A stretch of 64,000 nt of DNA from Hyphomicrobiales bacterium (GTDB taxonomy: Bacteria; Pseudomonadota; Alphaproteobacteria; Rhizobiales; Rhizobiaceae): assembly GCA_900471525.1 (NCBI GenBank), contig UCEZ01000015.1, positions 124,001-188,000 on the forward strand, read 5' to 3'. How positions within the stretch are numbered: the first letter of the stretch is position 1; the number at the start of each line of letters is the position of its first letter. Shown one piece after another: positions 44,261 to 53,830 of this stretch. Under the pieces are notes generated by a model that saw only the letters and a program-made list of their open reading frames with translations, was not told the DNA's origin and did not search any database. A program made the position numbers and the translations under genes.

Positions 44261-44956
44261 GAAACGCCTCCTTGGGCATCTGATCAATTTTCTTGCGCCA
44301 TTTGGGTACAGCAACAAGCACGCACGCATCGGCTGGTCAGAGCCCCGAATGCCGGTGTGTTCCTGTTGTTGTCTCTTATGGCCGTGAAACCTGAACGCTG
44401 CGATCGCCGCCCGCACAGGGGCCACCCGCGAGTCGATCAGGCCTTCTGAAAACGACATTCCGGATATCTTCCGGCCTATGCACCGCATCATGCCCGGGTT
44501 GCTGCCCGGCTGCATACACACAACTATTGGTGTTATCTCTGAAAGAACAATTAATATTTTTAACAATTTTTGGCGAACAGAATTTCCAGCATAAAAACTC
44601 GTAAAAACGCGCCTGTTTAGCGAAGAAAAGCCAATTTTTTCCGATTACTCACCGATTTTTATTGTTTTATCGATCGGAACTCGAAATTTCACTTCAAAAG
44701 AGGCAGTTTGCAATTCTACTCCAGCGAATATTTTTGATCGAAATTCGGGAGAAAATACACTTTTTAATTGTTTCTCGGTTTTGTCATGTTTCCGGTCCAC
44801 GCATTCCTCCCACGCGATAGAAGCAGACGCAAATGCGGCGGCCGACATAGTCGAACCGCCGTGATCTGACAGAAATATATCTGCGGGAGATTGGGAAGGC
44901 CGGTATCCCTCAGCCTTTCCGACAAAATGCAGGGCTTCCTGAGTGGAGAAACAGCC
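44261..44956. other. AT-rich gene-free stretch between chemoreceptor and hexosaminidase genes
   Basis: About 700 bp with no supported gene. The part from about 44520 to 44780 is clearly AT-richer than its surroundings and holds runs such as TTAATATTTTTAACAATTTTT. A minus-strand frame of 67 codons (44645-44848) has fairly protein-like composition but no good Shine-Dalgarno and atypical codon use, so I do not call it. The proximal 150 bp should contain the chemoreceptor promoter. Confidence 0.5.
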
Positions 44957-46981
44957 CTACTTCTCCGCATAGACCCCGTAAAGGATCGGCATCAACCCAA
45001 CCAGCGCCTCGAAACGAGCGAAGGACTTCCGTTCCGGCAATGTCCAGCCGGTTTCAGCGAGTGCTGAAAGGCGCGGGAAAACCAGCCGGTCAAAGACGCC
45101 ACGATCGGTCATCGGTTCCGACCAGATGCAGCATTGCACGCCGAACAAATGTTTCTTCTGTACATCGCTCCAGCCTTCGACGGGATCGAACGTATAGAGC
45201 TTTTCCGGATCCGACCAACCGGCCCAGCTCGCGCCCGGCTCAGACCACGCCTGGCTGTTGGCCATGTCGAGGTAATAGACCTGGCCGGGGCAAACGACCA
45301 TGTCGTACCCCTCGCCCGCCAAGGCCGCGGATGCTTCCACTGTCCGCCAACCGAACAGCAGTGATTGCCCCTTGTCTATGACATTGCCATGCGCCGCTTC
45401 CTGCCAACCACCCGTAACGCAGCCCCGCGATGCAAGGAAGGCTTGAGCACGCGCGAGGAACTCCGCCTGCAGCACAGCAGCACCCGATCCGTCGATCTCG
45501 TCGGCACCGTGCGTGTTGGTGATGACGTTCAGCCGCGCGGCATGTGCGGTTGCCATGGCCTCGCCGCTGATATCGCGCAACCGTGCCAAGGCTTCCGGCG
45601 AACCAGACCACGCGCCGAGCGGCACCTCGTCGGCGCCGATATGGATGATCTTGGAGGGAAACAGGTCGATCAGCTCATCGAAGATTGTTTCAAGAACACG
45701 GTAGGTTTCTTCCCGAGCCGGATTGATGCAATTGTCCGGGAAACCCTGAACGGAGAAATAGCTGCCTTTCTCCTGCGGATCGCGCAGTTCCGGGATCGCC
45801 TGCAGCATCGCGTAGCAATGTCCGGGCACGTCGATTTCGGGCACCACCTCGATACCGAGCCCGCCGGCCAAAGCCACGATCTGCCGGATGGCCGCCTTGG
45901 TATAGTAACCGCCGGTCACCTGCGGACCGGAGCCGAGAAGCGGCGGGATTTTCAGACCGTGGCCACGCCAGGCACCGATCTCCGTCAGGGCCGGGTAGGC
46001 ATCGATCTCGACACGCCATGCCTCGTCGTCGGAGAGGTGCCAATGGAACCGGTTCAGTTTGTTCCAGGCCATGATCCGCAGGAACTGCTCGATTTCCGCC
46101 GTGCCGTAAAACTGCCGGGCGACGTCGAGATGAACACCGCGCCAGCTGAGCGCCGGCTCGTCGGTGATCTCCCCGGATGCAGGGAACAGGAAGGTTTCGG
46201 GATGAAGCCGCGCGCCGCGCAGGATCTGCCCGAGCGTGATCAGTCCGTAGAGGAAGCCTGCGCGTCCACTCGCCGAGACCGTCACGCCGGATGTGGAGAA
46301 CTTGACGCTGTACGCCTCTGGCGCAAGGCCATCGGCTAAAGCAAACGAAACAGGAAGACCGCCTTCCGAAACCGGACGGACCAGCCCTTCGACGGGAAAC
46401 AAGCCATCCACGAGTGTCTTGAAAGACTGTGCAGCCGCTTGGGCCTCACCTCCCTGCGCCTGAAGTGCAAGCCCGGCGGGAGGCGCCAACCGGCCGGAAA
46501 CCGAGACGGCACTCGGCCACGGCACGACGGAAACCGTCACCGGCGCAACCTTCGGCACCGGATAGACGACGGCGCCGCGCGTCAACGCCGCATTGTCGCC
46601 CTTCGCCCGGGTCGGAACGACGCTGACCGGCACCGTGTTATCGTCGGCAAGCACGACATAACCGGCATTGGCGCCATCGGTCCAATGCTTGGGATGATAG
46701 CTCATGCCATGCGCCTTGATGGTCCAGGTCTCGCCGGGCTTGAGGACAAAGCCTTCCGGCGGTGCAAATTCCGAGTGGTTCGACAGCCGCTTCAGCAGCC
46801 TGCCACCTTCGACGGTCGCTTCCGGATCGATGCGCGCAGGGCCGGAAACGCAGAGCTTGAAGTCGATCAGCGGCTGATCAGTGTTGTTGGTCAAAGTCAG
46901 CGTATAAACGGGATTCTCACTCTGCCCCGCAGGCACCCAGAATGTTTCCAGCTGATATTTGGTCTTGGTCGCTATCGTCAT
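44957..46981 (-). CDS. Beta-N-acetylhexosaminidase, glycoside hydrolase family 20, cytoplasmic
   Basis: A 674-residue GH20 enzyme. N-terminal beta domains (about 1-270) precede the TIM barrel, with FHWHLSDDEAWRVEID (312-327) and the catalytic Asp451-Glu452 in HIGADEVPLGAW, used in substrate-assisted hydrolysis of terminal GlcNAc/GalNAc. The ATG at 46981 follows GGAGTGAGACG and gives no signal peptide, so it acts in the cytoplasm. It ends the operon of a peptide-family ABC importer, which suggests that N-acetylglucosamine oligomers are taken up intact and cut inside. Confidence 0.94.
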   Translation of the reverse strand: MTIATKTKYQLETFWVPAGQSENPVYTLTLTNNTDQPLIDFKLCVSGPARIDPEATVEGGRLLKRLSNHSEFAPPEGFVLKPGETWTIKAHGMSYHPKHWTDGANAGYVVLADDNTVPVSVVPTRAKGDNAALTRGAVVYPVPKVAPVTVSVVPWPSAVSVSGRLAPPAGLALQAQGGEAQAAAQSFKTLVDGLFPVEGLVRPVSEGGLPVSFALADGLAPEAYSVKFSTSGVTVSASGRAGFLYGLITLGQILRGARLHPETFLFPASGEITDEPALSWRGVHLDVARQFYGTAEIEQFLRIMAWNKLNRFHWHLSDDEAWRVEIDAYPALTEIGAWRGHGLKIPPLLGSGPQVTGGYYTKAAIRQIVALAGGLGIEVVPEIDVPGHCYAMLQAIPELRDPQEKGSYFSVQGFPDNCINPAREETYRVLETIFDELIDLFPSKIIHIGADEVPLGAWSGSPEALARLRDISGEAMATAHAARLNVITNTHGADEIDGSGAAVLQAEFLARAQAFLASRGCVTGGWQEAAHGNVIDKGQSLLFGWRTVEASAALAGEGYDMVVCPGQVYYLDMANSQAWSEPGASWAGWSDPEKLYTFDPVEGWSDVQKKHLFGVQCCIWSEPMTDRGVFDRLVFPRLSALAETGWTLPERKSFARFEALVGLMPILYGVYAEK

Positions 46982-47001
46982 CGTCTCACTCCAGGAAAAA
47001 T

Positions 47002-47478
47002 TCACTCGGCGGTATTGAGCAGTCCGGCATAGACGCCGGGCGCGGAATTCGGGATTGGCGTCGCGCCTACCGTCCGCTCATAGAAGGCCGATGGGCCGAC
47101 ATCGCCGATGATGGCGTAGCCATAACCCATCGTCTTCAGGTCCAGCAGGCTGGCGAGGAGCAACGCATGGCCAATGCCCTCGCCGCGAGCAGCCTCGTCG
47201 ACACCGGTCGGTCCGAAGAAGCCGCGGGCAATCGATTCATGGCAGGCAAAGCCGATCAGCTTTTGCGCACGCGTCGCAAGGAAACAGGTCGGCGGCTGCC
47301 GGGCAAAAGCCACGGCCGTCTCGCTCGACCATCCGGAACTGAATTTTTCCCGCACCCAGCCGGTGACCAGTTCAAGCTCCGGAGCGAGCGCCCGTCGGAT
47401 GGTGACCCCGGCTTTTTCCATGCGCGCATCGAGTTCGGGAACTGGTTTGACCAGTGAAAGATTGACCAGATAATCCAT
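47002..47478 (-). CDS. GNAT-family N-acetyltransferase
   Basis: A 158-residue GNAT. The acetyl-CoA loop is seen in VDEAARGEGIGHALLLASLL, followed by GYGYAIIGDVGPSAFYERTV near the C-terminus. It sits between the importer ATPase gene (16 bp gap) and the hexosaminidase gene. A role in acetylating or reacetylating imported amino sugars would fit the context but is inference. The open frame extends upstream, but the family-like start is the ATG at 47478. Confidence 0.88.
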   Translation of the reverse strand: MDYLVNLSLVKPVPELDARMEKAGVTIRRALAPELELVTGWVREKFSSGWSSETAVAFARQPPTCFLATRAQKLIGFACHESIARGFFGPTGVDEAARGEGIGHALLLASLLDLKTMGYGYAIIGDVGPSAFYERTVGATPIPNSAPGVYAGLLNTAE

Positions 47479-47494
47479 GTTGAACCCTGTGTGG

Positions 47495-48439
47495 CTAGGT
47501 TTGGGATATACCGAGCGTGCGGACAAAATGATTCTCGCCGACTTGCTCGAAAGTCTGCGAAGCCGGCCGGCTGATGCGCCGCACCTCATCAGCATGATTG
47601 AGGAACCGCGCGCTTTCGCCCGGCACAAACGGACGGTCCGGATTGGGCACCGCCGACAGAAGAAGCTGCGTATAGGGATGGCGGGCATCGCCGATCACGG
47701 CGTTCGTATCCCCCCACTCCACCATCTGTCCGGCAAACATCACGATGACCTCCTCGGCGATATGCGCGGCGGTGGCAATATCGTGCGTGATGTAGAGCAT
47801 GGCAAGGTTGCGCTCCCGCTTGATCTCGGCAAGGAGCGAGAGAATTCCGAGCCGGATCGAGACATCCAGCATCGAAGTCGGCTCATCGGCCACCAGAACC
47901 TCCGGCTGAACGGCAAGAGCCCTGGCGATATTGACGCGTTGCCGCTGGCCACCGGACAGTTCGTGCGGAAACTTCCTTGCCGTCACATCCGGGTCGAGAC
48001 CGACGCCCTGAAGAAGCTCGGCAATCGCCTTGTCGATCCCCGCCCTGCCTTTGGCATGACCGTGAAGTTTCAGTGGTCTCTCGAGATGATGATGAACTGA
48101 AAAGACCGGATTGAGCGAGGCGAATGGATCCTGAAAAACCATCTGCACCGCCCGCCGGTAGGCTCTTTCCGCATCGCTGGCGCCCGGCAGGGTGACGTCC
48201 AGACCGCGAAAGCGCATCGTGCCGAAGGTGGGATTGTCCATCCGGCCAATGATCCTTGCGCACGTCGTCTTGCCACAGCCGGATTCGCCGACCAGCGCCA
48301 AGGCACGGCCGGGCTGCAGCGACAGGGAAACACCGCGTAGCGCCTCGACGGCGCCGAATGTCCGCGTGATCCCGTCGAGCCGGATGATCGGGTCCGCAGT
48401 TCGTGTTTCAGCAACTGGAGTGACGGCCATGAGGTTCAT
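47495..48439 (-). CDS. Oligopeptide-family ABC transporter ATP-binding protein (DppF/OppF-like)
   Basis: A 314-residue ATPase with Walker A GESGCGKTTCARII, signature LSGGQRQRVNIARAL, Walker B VLVADEPTSMLDVS and H-loop ITHDI. The C-terminal HPYTQLLLSAVPNPD is typical of OppF/DppF proteins. It starts at the ATG at 48439, overlapping the upstream ATPase gene by 4 bp. It forms a heterodimer with the DppD-like protein. Confidence 0.93.
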   Translation of the reverse strand: MNLMAVTPVAETRTADPIIRLDGITRTFGAVEALRGVSLSLQPGRALALVGESGCGKTTCARIIGRMDNPTFGTMRFRGLDVTLPGASDAERAYRRAVQMVFQDPFASLNPVFSVHHHLERPLKLHGHAKGRAGIDKAIAELLQGVGLDPDVTARKFPHELSGGQRQRVNIARALAVQPEVLVADEPTSMLDVSIRLGILSLLAEIKRERNLAMLYITHDIATAAHIAEEVIVMFAGQMVEWGDTNAVIGDARHPYTQLLLSAVPNPDRPFVPGESARFLNHADEVRRISRPASQTFEQVGENHFVRTLGISQT

Positions 48440-49251
48440 TCTACGGCTCCCATCCTGTGCGCGGAAGCCGGCAATTGCGGAATGGCACCCCAGAGTTTTC
48501 GCGTATAGTCGTGGAGCGGCGCCTTGCTGATCTGTTGGACATTGCCAACCTCGACCAGCTCCCCCTTCAGCATGATGCCGATGCGGTGGCAAAGCTGCGC
48601 CATCAGGTGCAGGTCATGGGTAATGAACAGAACCGAAAATCCCTGATCGCGTTGCAGGTCGATCACCTGCTCCAGGATTTCCCGCTGCACCACGACATCC
48701 AGCGCCGTCGTCGGTTCATCCATGATGATCAGCCGCGGCTTCAGGGCAAGGCAAATGGCGATGACGATGCGCTGGCGCATGCCGCCGCTGAACTGGTGCG
48801 GATAATCATCGAGCCGCGATGTGGATATGCCGACAAGCTTGAACATCTCTTCCGCCCTCACCCGCGACTGCGCGCGTGTCGAGCCGAGATGCCGGCGCAA
48901 CACGTCATGGAACTGCGCCTCGATCCGCATCAGCGGATTCAGCGAATTCATCGCGCTCTGGAACACCATGCCGACATCACGCCAACGTACTTTCTGCAAC
49001 TCGGCCTCGGATAGTTTCAGCAGATCCTGCCCTTCAAGCAGAATCTCGCCGCCCGTCACCCAGGCCGGCGGCTTGGATAGCCGGGTAATGGCAAAGGCGA
49101 TGGTACTCTTGCCGCAGCCTGATTCACCGGCAAGGCCGAACAACTCGCCCTTCCTGATATCGAAAGACACGTTTTTGACGGCCTGGAACGAGCCCTTGTC
49201 GAGCAGATAGTCGACGCTGAGATCGCGGACCTGAAGCAAGGCCTCGCTCAT
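48436..49251 (-). CDS. Oligopeptide-family ABC transporter ATP-binding protein (DppD/OppD-like)
   Basis: A 271-residue ATPase with Walker A GESGCGKSTIAFAI, signature FSGGMRQRIVIAICL, Walker B LIIMDEPTTALDVV and H-loop FITHDL. The MSEALLQVRDLSVDY start at 49251 overlaps the permease stop by 4 bp. It ends shortly after HDYTRKLWGAIPQL, so the C-terminal Fe-S-type extension of some OppD proteins is short or absent. Confidence 0.92.
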   Translation of the reverse strand: MSEALLQVRDLSVDYLLDKGSFQAVKNVSFDIRKGELFGLAGESGCGKSTIAFAITRLSKPPAWVTGGEILLEGQDLLKLSEAELQKVRWRDVGMVFQSAMNSLNPLMRIEAQFHDVLRRHLGSTRAQSRVRAEEMFKLVGISTSRLDDYPHQFSGGMRQRIVIAICLALKPRLIIMDEPTTALDVVVQREILEQVIDLQRDQGFSVLFITHDLHLMAQLCHRIGIMLKGELVEVGNVQQISKAPLHDYTRKLWGAIPQLPASAHRMGAVE

Positions 49252-50150
49252 CGGGCTGCCCCCAGTTCCCGCCTGCGCAGGCGGTTCAGCCTCAGCCACC
49301 GGCTAAGCGCCGGCCCCGAGCGAAGTTGCGGATTGGCAATCTCGTCGAAGGTGAAATTGATCAGCGCCAGCCCAAGCCCCGTCAACGCGATACCGGCGGC
49401 GGGTGCGCCGATGTCCCACCAGGCCCTAAGGATGATCGCCGAGGAGTTCTGCGCATTGTAGAGCATCGTGCCCCAGGTGACGCTCAAGGGATCGCCGAAG
49501 CCGAGATATTCCAGCGTCGTCTGCGCCACGATGGCATAGATGATGCTGCCGACGATATTGATGCCGATCAGCGGCGCCAGATTGGGCAGGATCTCCACGA
49601 AGATGATGCGCCAGGCCGGTTCGCCGACCATCCGCGCCGCAACCACGAATTCGCGGTTGCGCAGCGCTAATGTCTGGGAGCGCGTCATGCGGGCGCCCCA
49701 TGGCCAGGAGGTTAGCGCGATGATGGCCATGATCGCCCAGGGGCCGACCGTACCGGCAAACGACGCAAGCAGGATCAGCAGCGGAATATTGGGAATGACC
49801 AAAACGGCATTGGTGAGAAGATCAAGCGTGGCATCGGTGCGTCCACCGAAATAACCGGCGACCAGCCCGACGACTGTTCCAAGCGCCGTGATCGCAAGGC
49901 CCGTGGCAAAGCCGACGGCGAGCGACGGGCGCGCGCCCCAGACGAACTGCGAATAGACATCGCGGCCCATTTTGGTGGTGCCGAAATAGTGCTCGACGGT
50001 CGGCGCCTGATGCGAGCGACCAACCCGTTCGCTCGGGTCGCCGGGGGCAATCAGCGGAGCAAACAGAGCCATCAGGCAGAGTGATAGAATGATGACGAGA
50101 CCGGCGAGCGCCTTCTTCTGCCGCCAGAACAGCGTGAAACTAGAGCTCAT
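49248..50150 (-). CDS. Oligopeptide-family ABC transporter permease (DppC-like)
   Basis: A 300-residue permease with about six membrane spans. It has DPSERVGRSHQAPTVEHYFG, the usual N-terminal periplasmic motif of DppC proteins, and the loop FVVAARMVGEPAWRIIFVEI that contacts the ATPases. It overlaps the DppB-like gene by 4 bp. Confidence 0.93.
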   Translation of the reverse strand: MSSSFTLFWRQKKALAGLVIILSLCLMALFAPLIAPGDPSERVGRSHQAPTVEHYFGTTKMGRDVYSQFVWGARPSLAVGFATGLAITALGTVVGLVAGYFGGRTDATLDLLTNAVLVIPNIPLLILLASFAGTVGPWAIMAIIALTSWPWGARMTRSQTLALRNREFVVAARMVGEPAWRIIFVEILPNLAPLIGINIVGSIIYAIVAQTTLEYLGFGDPLSVTWGTMLYNAQNSSAIILRAWWDIGAPAAGIALTGLGLALINFTFDEIANPQLRSGPALSRWLRLNRLRRRELGAAR

Positions 50151-51130
50151 GCTGCACTCTCCCGAACACGCGGATCGACGATCCCGTAAATGATATCGAC
50201 CAGCAGATTGGCGCCGAGTGTGGCGAGCGTCATCAATAGCAGCTGCCCCTGGATGACCGGATAGTCGCGGGCGACGCTCGCTGTATAGAGGGTCAGGCCA
50301 AGCCCCGGATAGTTGAAGACGATTTCGGTGACGATCGATCCGCCAAAGACGGCACCCAGCATCAGCGCCAGATTGGTCAGCACCGGCAGCATGGCGTTGC
50401 GGGCGGCATAGCTGAACATCACCGCGGTTTCGGTCAGGCCCTTGGCGCGGCCCATCGTGACATAGTCCTCGCCGAGCACCGAAATCATGCTGGAACGCAT
50501 CGTCGTCTGGAATTCGCCGATCAGGTAAGGCGACAGCGTCAGCACCGGCATGATCGCATGCAGGAAGACACTGCCGAAGAAGGTGAAATTCAAGCCAGGA
50601 TCGAGGCTCGGATCATAGGCATAGCCGACCGGAAGGAACCTGAGCGTCACGCCGAAGAAAAACAGCGTCGCCAGCGCGATAATGACAGGCGGCACCGCGA
50701 TCATCACGACGGAGAACGGCGTTATGATCGTGTCGAAACGCCCGCCCCGTCGCCAGGCGGCAATTGCGCCGAGCGAAACCCCGACGCATAGCGAAAAGAC
50801 AATGGCCGTTATGACCAGGAAAGCCGTCCAGCCGAGGGATCGGCCGAGCACCTCGGTGACCGTCTGCGGATAGTATTTGACCGAAACGCCGAGATCGAAA
50901 TGCGCAAGCCCGACGACATAATCAACGAACTGCTCGAGCACCGGTTTCTCGATGGCGCCAAAGCGCGCCCGGATAGCCTCGATCGCGGCAGGCGTGGCCC
51001 GGGGGCCAAGCTGCGCGATCATGCTGTCGACTGGGCTCCCCGGCATCAGCCGGGGGACCGTGAAATTCACCAGGATGGCGAACAGGAAGGCTACGCAATA
51101 AACCGCGAGCCGCCGGGGGGAAAGCCGCAT
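50147..51130 (-). CDS. Oligopeptide-family ABC transporter permease (DppB-like)
   Basis: A 327-residue permease with the N-terminal span and FTVPRLMPGSPVDSMI typical of DppB. The contact loop is EDYVTMGRAKGLTETAVMF, and the C-terminal segment is VDIIYGIVDPRVR. It lies 18 bp after the binding-protein gene. Confidence 0.93.
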   Translation of the reverse strand: MRLSPRRLAVYCVAFLFAILVNFTVPRLMPGSPVDSMIAQLGPRATPAAIEAIRARFGAIEKPVLEQFVDYVVGLAHFDLGVSVKYYPQTVTEVLGRSLGWTAFLVITAIVFSLCVGVSLGAIAAWRRGGRFDTIITPFSVVMIAVPPVIIALATLFFFGVTLRFLPVGYAYDPSLDPGLNFTFFGSVFLHAIMPVLTLSPYLIGEFQTTMRSSMISVLGEDYVTMGRAKGLTETAVMFSYAARNAMLPVLTNLALMLGAVFGGSIVTEIVFNYPGLGLTLYTASVARDYPVIQGQLLLMTLATLGANLLVDIIYGIVDPRVRESAA

Positions 51131-51148
51131 CGTCCGAGCCTGCCACGC

Positions 51149-52870
51149 TTATTGCACAGGCTTCAGGCGCAGAAGATGCATCAGTCGCATCCGATTGTTG
51201 TCATGGTCCTCGGGGTTCATCGCCGGCTCCTCCTTGGATACCCAGCCGGTGAACCGCTTGGTCGAGAACTGATACCAGGTCGGACCGTTGAAGACCGGGA
51301 CGACAGGCAGATTGTCGGCGACGATCAGCTGTACTTTATCAAACAGCGCTTTGCGCTCCTCGTCCGTGGTGGCGCGGCGATAGTCGTCGAAGACCTTGTC
51401 CAGCTCCGGGTTCGAGTAGCGGGATGGCGCACTGGTGATGCGGCCGGCAAACGCCGTCGACAACGACTGGAAATAGCCGCGGAACGGCGTCGGGCCATCG
51501 GCACGCGAATTCATCACGGCCTCAAACGACCCGTCGAGGATCTGCTTTTGCCACTGCTCGTATTCCGGTGTCGCCACAGAAGCGTTGATACCGATCTTGC
51601 GCAGGCCTTCGGTCGCGATTTGGACCGCATCGATCCAGTCGGTCCAGCCGTTCGGCACGATGATCGGGAAGGTGATCGGCTTGCCGCTCGGCGTTGCGCG
51701 GAACCCGTCGCCGCCCTTGGCATAGCCTGCATCGTCCAGCAGCTTGTTGGCCTTGTCGATGTCATAGGTCAGCCACTCGTCCTGCGCGCCTTCCGCTGCC
51801 TTGTTGCGCCAGCTGTCGAAGCGCGGCGGCAGGCCACTGGCATGCAGGTTGACCACCGGATAGCCGAACCCGGCAATATCCACCATGGCGGTGCGGTCCA
51901 TCGCCAGGCTGAAGGCACGTCGGAACGTCATGTCGTTGAAGGCCTCGGCATTGCCGGGATTCGACGATTTGAGGTTCATCTGGAATGCCACGGTTTCCGC
52001 CGGCGGCTGCCAGTAGGCATTATGTTCGGCATCAAGCCCGACATAGGTCGTGTCGATCTGTGGCAGGAACGAGCCGAACCAGTCGATCGAGCCCTCCGGC
52101 AGAAGGGCGAGCATCTGGTCGTTGCCGGCAATCTGCGGCAGCTTCAGGCAATCCACCTTCAGCGTCGCTGCATCCCAGTAATTCGGATTGCGGCACTGTT
52201 CGTAAACCTGCGGCGTGAAGCGGCGGATCTCGGTCATCGGGCCTGAACCGACAGGCGTTTCATTCTTGAAGGCAAGGGGATCGGCCACATCTTTCCAGAT
52301 ATGCTCAGGCACGACCGGGAAGTCAGCGAGAGATTCCGGAAAATGCGTGTCAACGTCCTTGAGGTTGATCTTCACTTCGGTCGGCGATGGCGCCTCGACC
52401 GAGGCGACGCTCTGGCCGACGCCGACAGTGTCGACCGCCGGGTTCTTCAGCATCATTTCGAGCGTGAACTTCATGTCGGCCGACGTCAGCGGCTTGCCGT
52501 CCGACCATTTGACGCCATCGCGCAGCGTATAGGTGATCGACTTAAGGTCGTCGGCAAACTTGTAGGCCGTTGCCAGCCGAAAGACCGGCTTGCCGCTGTC
52601 ATAGTCGTTGAAGATGACGAGCGGCTCGTAAACGAAATCCATGGTGCTCTGGCGACGGCCGCCCAGATCGAACGGGTTGAAGTTCTGCACCCAGCTCGTC
52701 TGTTCCTCGATGTGCAGCGTCAGCACGGATTCGGCCCTCGCCTGCCCGGCAACCAAGGCGATCAGCGATGCAGCCAAGGCTCCTCGCCAAAGCCTCCCCA
52801 CCCCTGTTCCGGGCTTTCCAGGCGCTCCGAAAATGCTCTTGCTGGCTTCTATTCTCTCGACTGCCGTCAT
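51149..52870 (-). CDS. Extracellular solute-binding protein, family 5 (peptide or chitooligosaccharide type)
   Basis: A 573-residue periplasmic protein. A long N-region precedes a signal peptide cut near residue 46 (ARA-ES). Family 5 motifs are LRDGVKWSDGKPLTSADMKF and NDMTFRRAFSLAMDR. The start has GAGGGG upstream. Family 5 includes di/oligopeptide binders and also the Vibrio chitin-oligosaccharide binder. The GH20 gene in the same operon favours GlcNAc oligomers. Peptide transport cannot be excluded from sequence alone. Confidence 0.9.
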   Translation of the reverse strand: MTAVERIEASKSIFGAPGKPGTGVGRLWRGALAASLIALVAGQARAESVLTLHIEEQTSWVQNFNPFDLGGRRQSTMDFVYEPLVIFNDYDSGKPVFRLATAYKFADDLKSITYTLRDGVKWSDGKPLTSADMKFTLEMMLKNPAVDTVGVGQSVASVEAPSPTEVKINLKDVDTHFPESLADFPVVPEHIWKDVADPLAFKNETPVGSGPMTEIRRFTPQVYEQCRNPNYWDAATLKVDCLKLPQIAGNDQMLALLPEGSIDWFGSFLPQIDTTYVGLDAEHNAYWQPPAETVAFQMNLKSSNPGNAEAFNDMTFRRAFSLAMDRTAMVDIAGFGYPVVNLHASGLPPRFDSWRNKAAEGAQDEWLTYDIDKANKLLDDAGYAKGGDGFRATPSGKPITFPIIVPNGWTDWIDAVQIATEGLRKIGINASVATPEYEQWQKQILDGSFEAVMNSRADGPTPFRGYFQSLSTAFAGRITSAPSRYSNPELDKVFDDYRRATTDEERKALFDKVQLIVADNLPVVPVFNGPTWYQFSTKRFTGWVSKEEPAMNPEDHDNNRMRLMHLLRLKPVQ

Positions 52871-52902
52871 GACGAATCCCCTCAGATTTCGTTGATCGAT
52901 CT

Positions 52903-52955
52903 ATTAAGTCAAGTAATTGGACTTAATGATAGGTCCAGAAAGGAAGGGCTGTCAA
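52903..52955 (-). promoter_or_regulatory. Promoter and operator of the oligosaccharide importer operon
   Basis: On the minus strand TTGACA (52955-52950), an 18-bp spacer and TATCAT (52931-52926) form a good sigma-70 promoter. Immediately after it, ATTAAGTC-N9-GACTTAAT (52903-52927) is a perfect 8-bp inverted repeat covering the expected transcription start, a classic repressor position. No repressor gene lies next to this operon. Confidence 0.75.
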
Positions 52956-53194
52956 CAGGCCTGTTCTTGCCGCGAGCAAGATAGAAATCGGCAATGCTGG
53001 AATCCCCTCAGATCGTTAACGCTTGCGGCCCCCGGCAGTAGACAGCCGACGACGACGGGCCACGCCGAGAAATTTACCTTAAGTTAAGAAATCCTTAATT
53101 TCGCCTATTCCGGCAGTGACTTTGCGTCCGCTTGCGCGCAAATTGCATAATAGGACGACAAGCATTCACACGAAGCGAAGAGGAGCGCGGCATC
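52956..53194. other. Short intergenic stretch with AT-rich centre
   Basis: I see no gene here. The segment near 53078-53100 (CTTAAGTTAAG and CTTAAT) is AT-rich and probably contains the promoter of the small membrane-protein gene that starts at 53195. Confidence 0.4.
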
Positions 53195-53455
53195 ATGTCG
53201 AACCTGCAGATTGCAGCGCTGGTTTATGGCGCGACAGCCCTGCTCTATCTCACGCCCACCTATCTCGAGGGCGAGAAAAACGGCGGCCATTGGTCGGTCT
53301 ACCGCTTAGCCGGCTTGGTGTTCTGCCTCTTCTGGCCACTGCTGACGGCCGTGTTCATCTTCAAATTCGCTGCCAGCCCGTCCAAGCCGAAATTCGTCTT
53401 TGTCGATCAGGCTGTTGCCATGCGTCCAAAATCCACAACCCGTCCTTCCGACTAA
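53195..53455 (+). CDS. Small membrane protein of unknown function (86 aa)
   Basis: An 86-residue protein from the ATG at 53195, with GAGGAG upstream. Two hydrophobic segments lie at about residues 4-20 and 36-59, separated by a charged loop (EGEKNGGHWSVYR). The C-terminus is basic. I do not recognise the family. It stands alone between the importer promoter and the polysaccharide cluster. Confidence 0.65.
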   Translation: MSNLQIAALVYGATALLYLTPTYLEGEKNGGHWSVYRLAGLVFCLFWPLLTAVFIFKFAASPSKPKFVFVDQAVAMRPKSTTRPSD

Positions 53456-53830
53456 GCGAATAGCACCGGTTGTCATCAATTCAGAATTCGTTAACCGTCA
53501 CAGGTAGCGTGTTGCACCACCGCAACGCTGCCGGTCACCAGCAAAAATCTACCCAAGATTGCATAGACTTAGAACTGGCCTTTTCCGCCTGAAGCCCGCA
53601 GCCGCCCGAAGGAAACGAAGCAACCGCGGTTCAATTTGCACTTCAGAACGGAACAAATTCGCCTTGGTCATTGTTTAAAATTTTAATAAAACTGCAGAAT
53701 TATTCTTAAATAAATCTTTACCGTGAGACCAAATACCGGAAATTGTTCCCGAATCCTGATCCAGATTAACACATCGCGGAGGCTTTTCAGGCAATATCCC
53801 GCCTCGAAAGCAAGTCGGGGATTTTGCTGC
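53456..53830. promoter_or_regulatory. Gene-free upstream region of the polysaccharide-modification operon
   Basis: No supported gene. The part at about 53665-53725 is strongly AT-rich (for example TTTAAAATTTTAATAAAAC) and is the likely promoter zone for the asparagine-synthase-like gene at 53831. The frame open from 53723 is not protein-like before the MCGF start. Confidence 0.45.

Noticed and set aside
44645..44848. 67-codon minus-strand frame in the AT-rich gap
   Set aside because: Composition is somewhat protein-like, but there is no good ribosome site, codon use is unlike the neighbours, and the start region overlaps another random frame.
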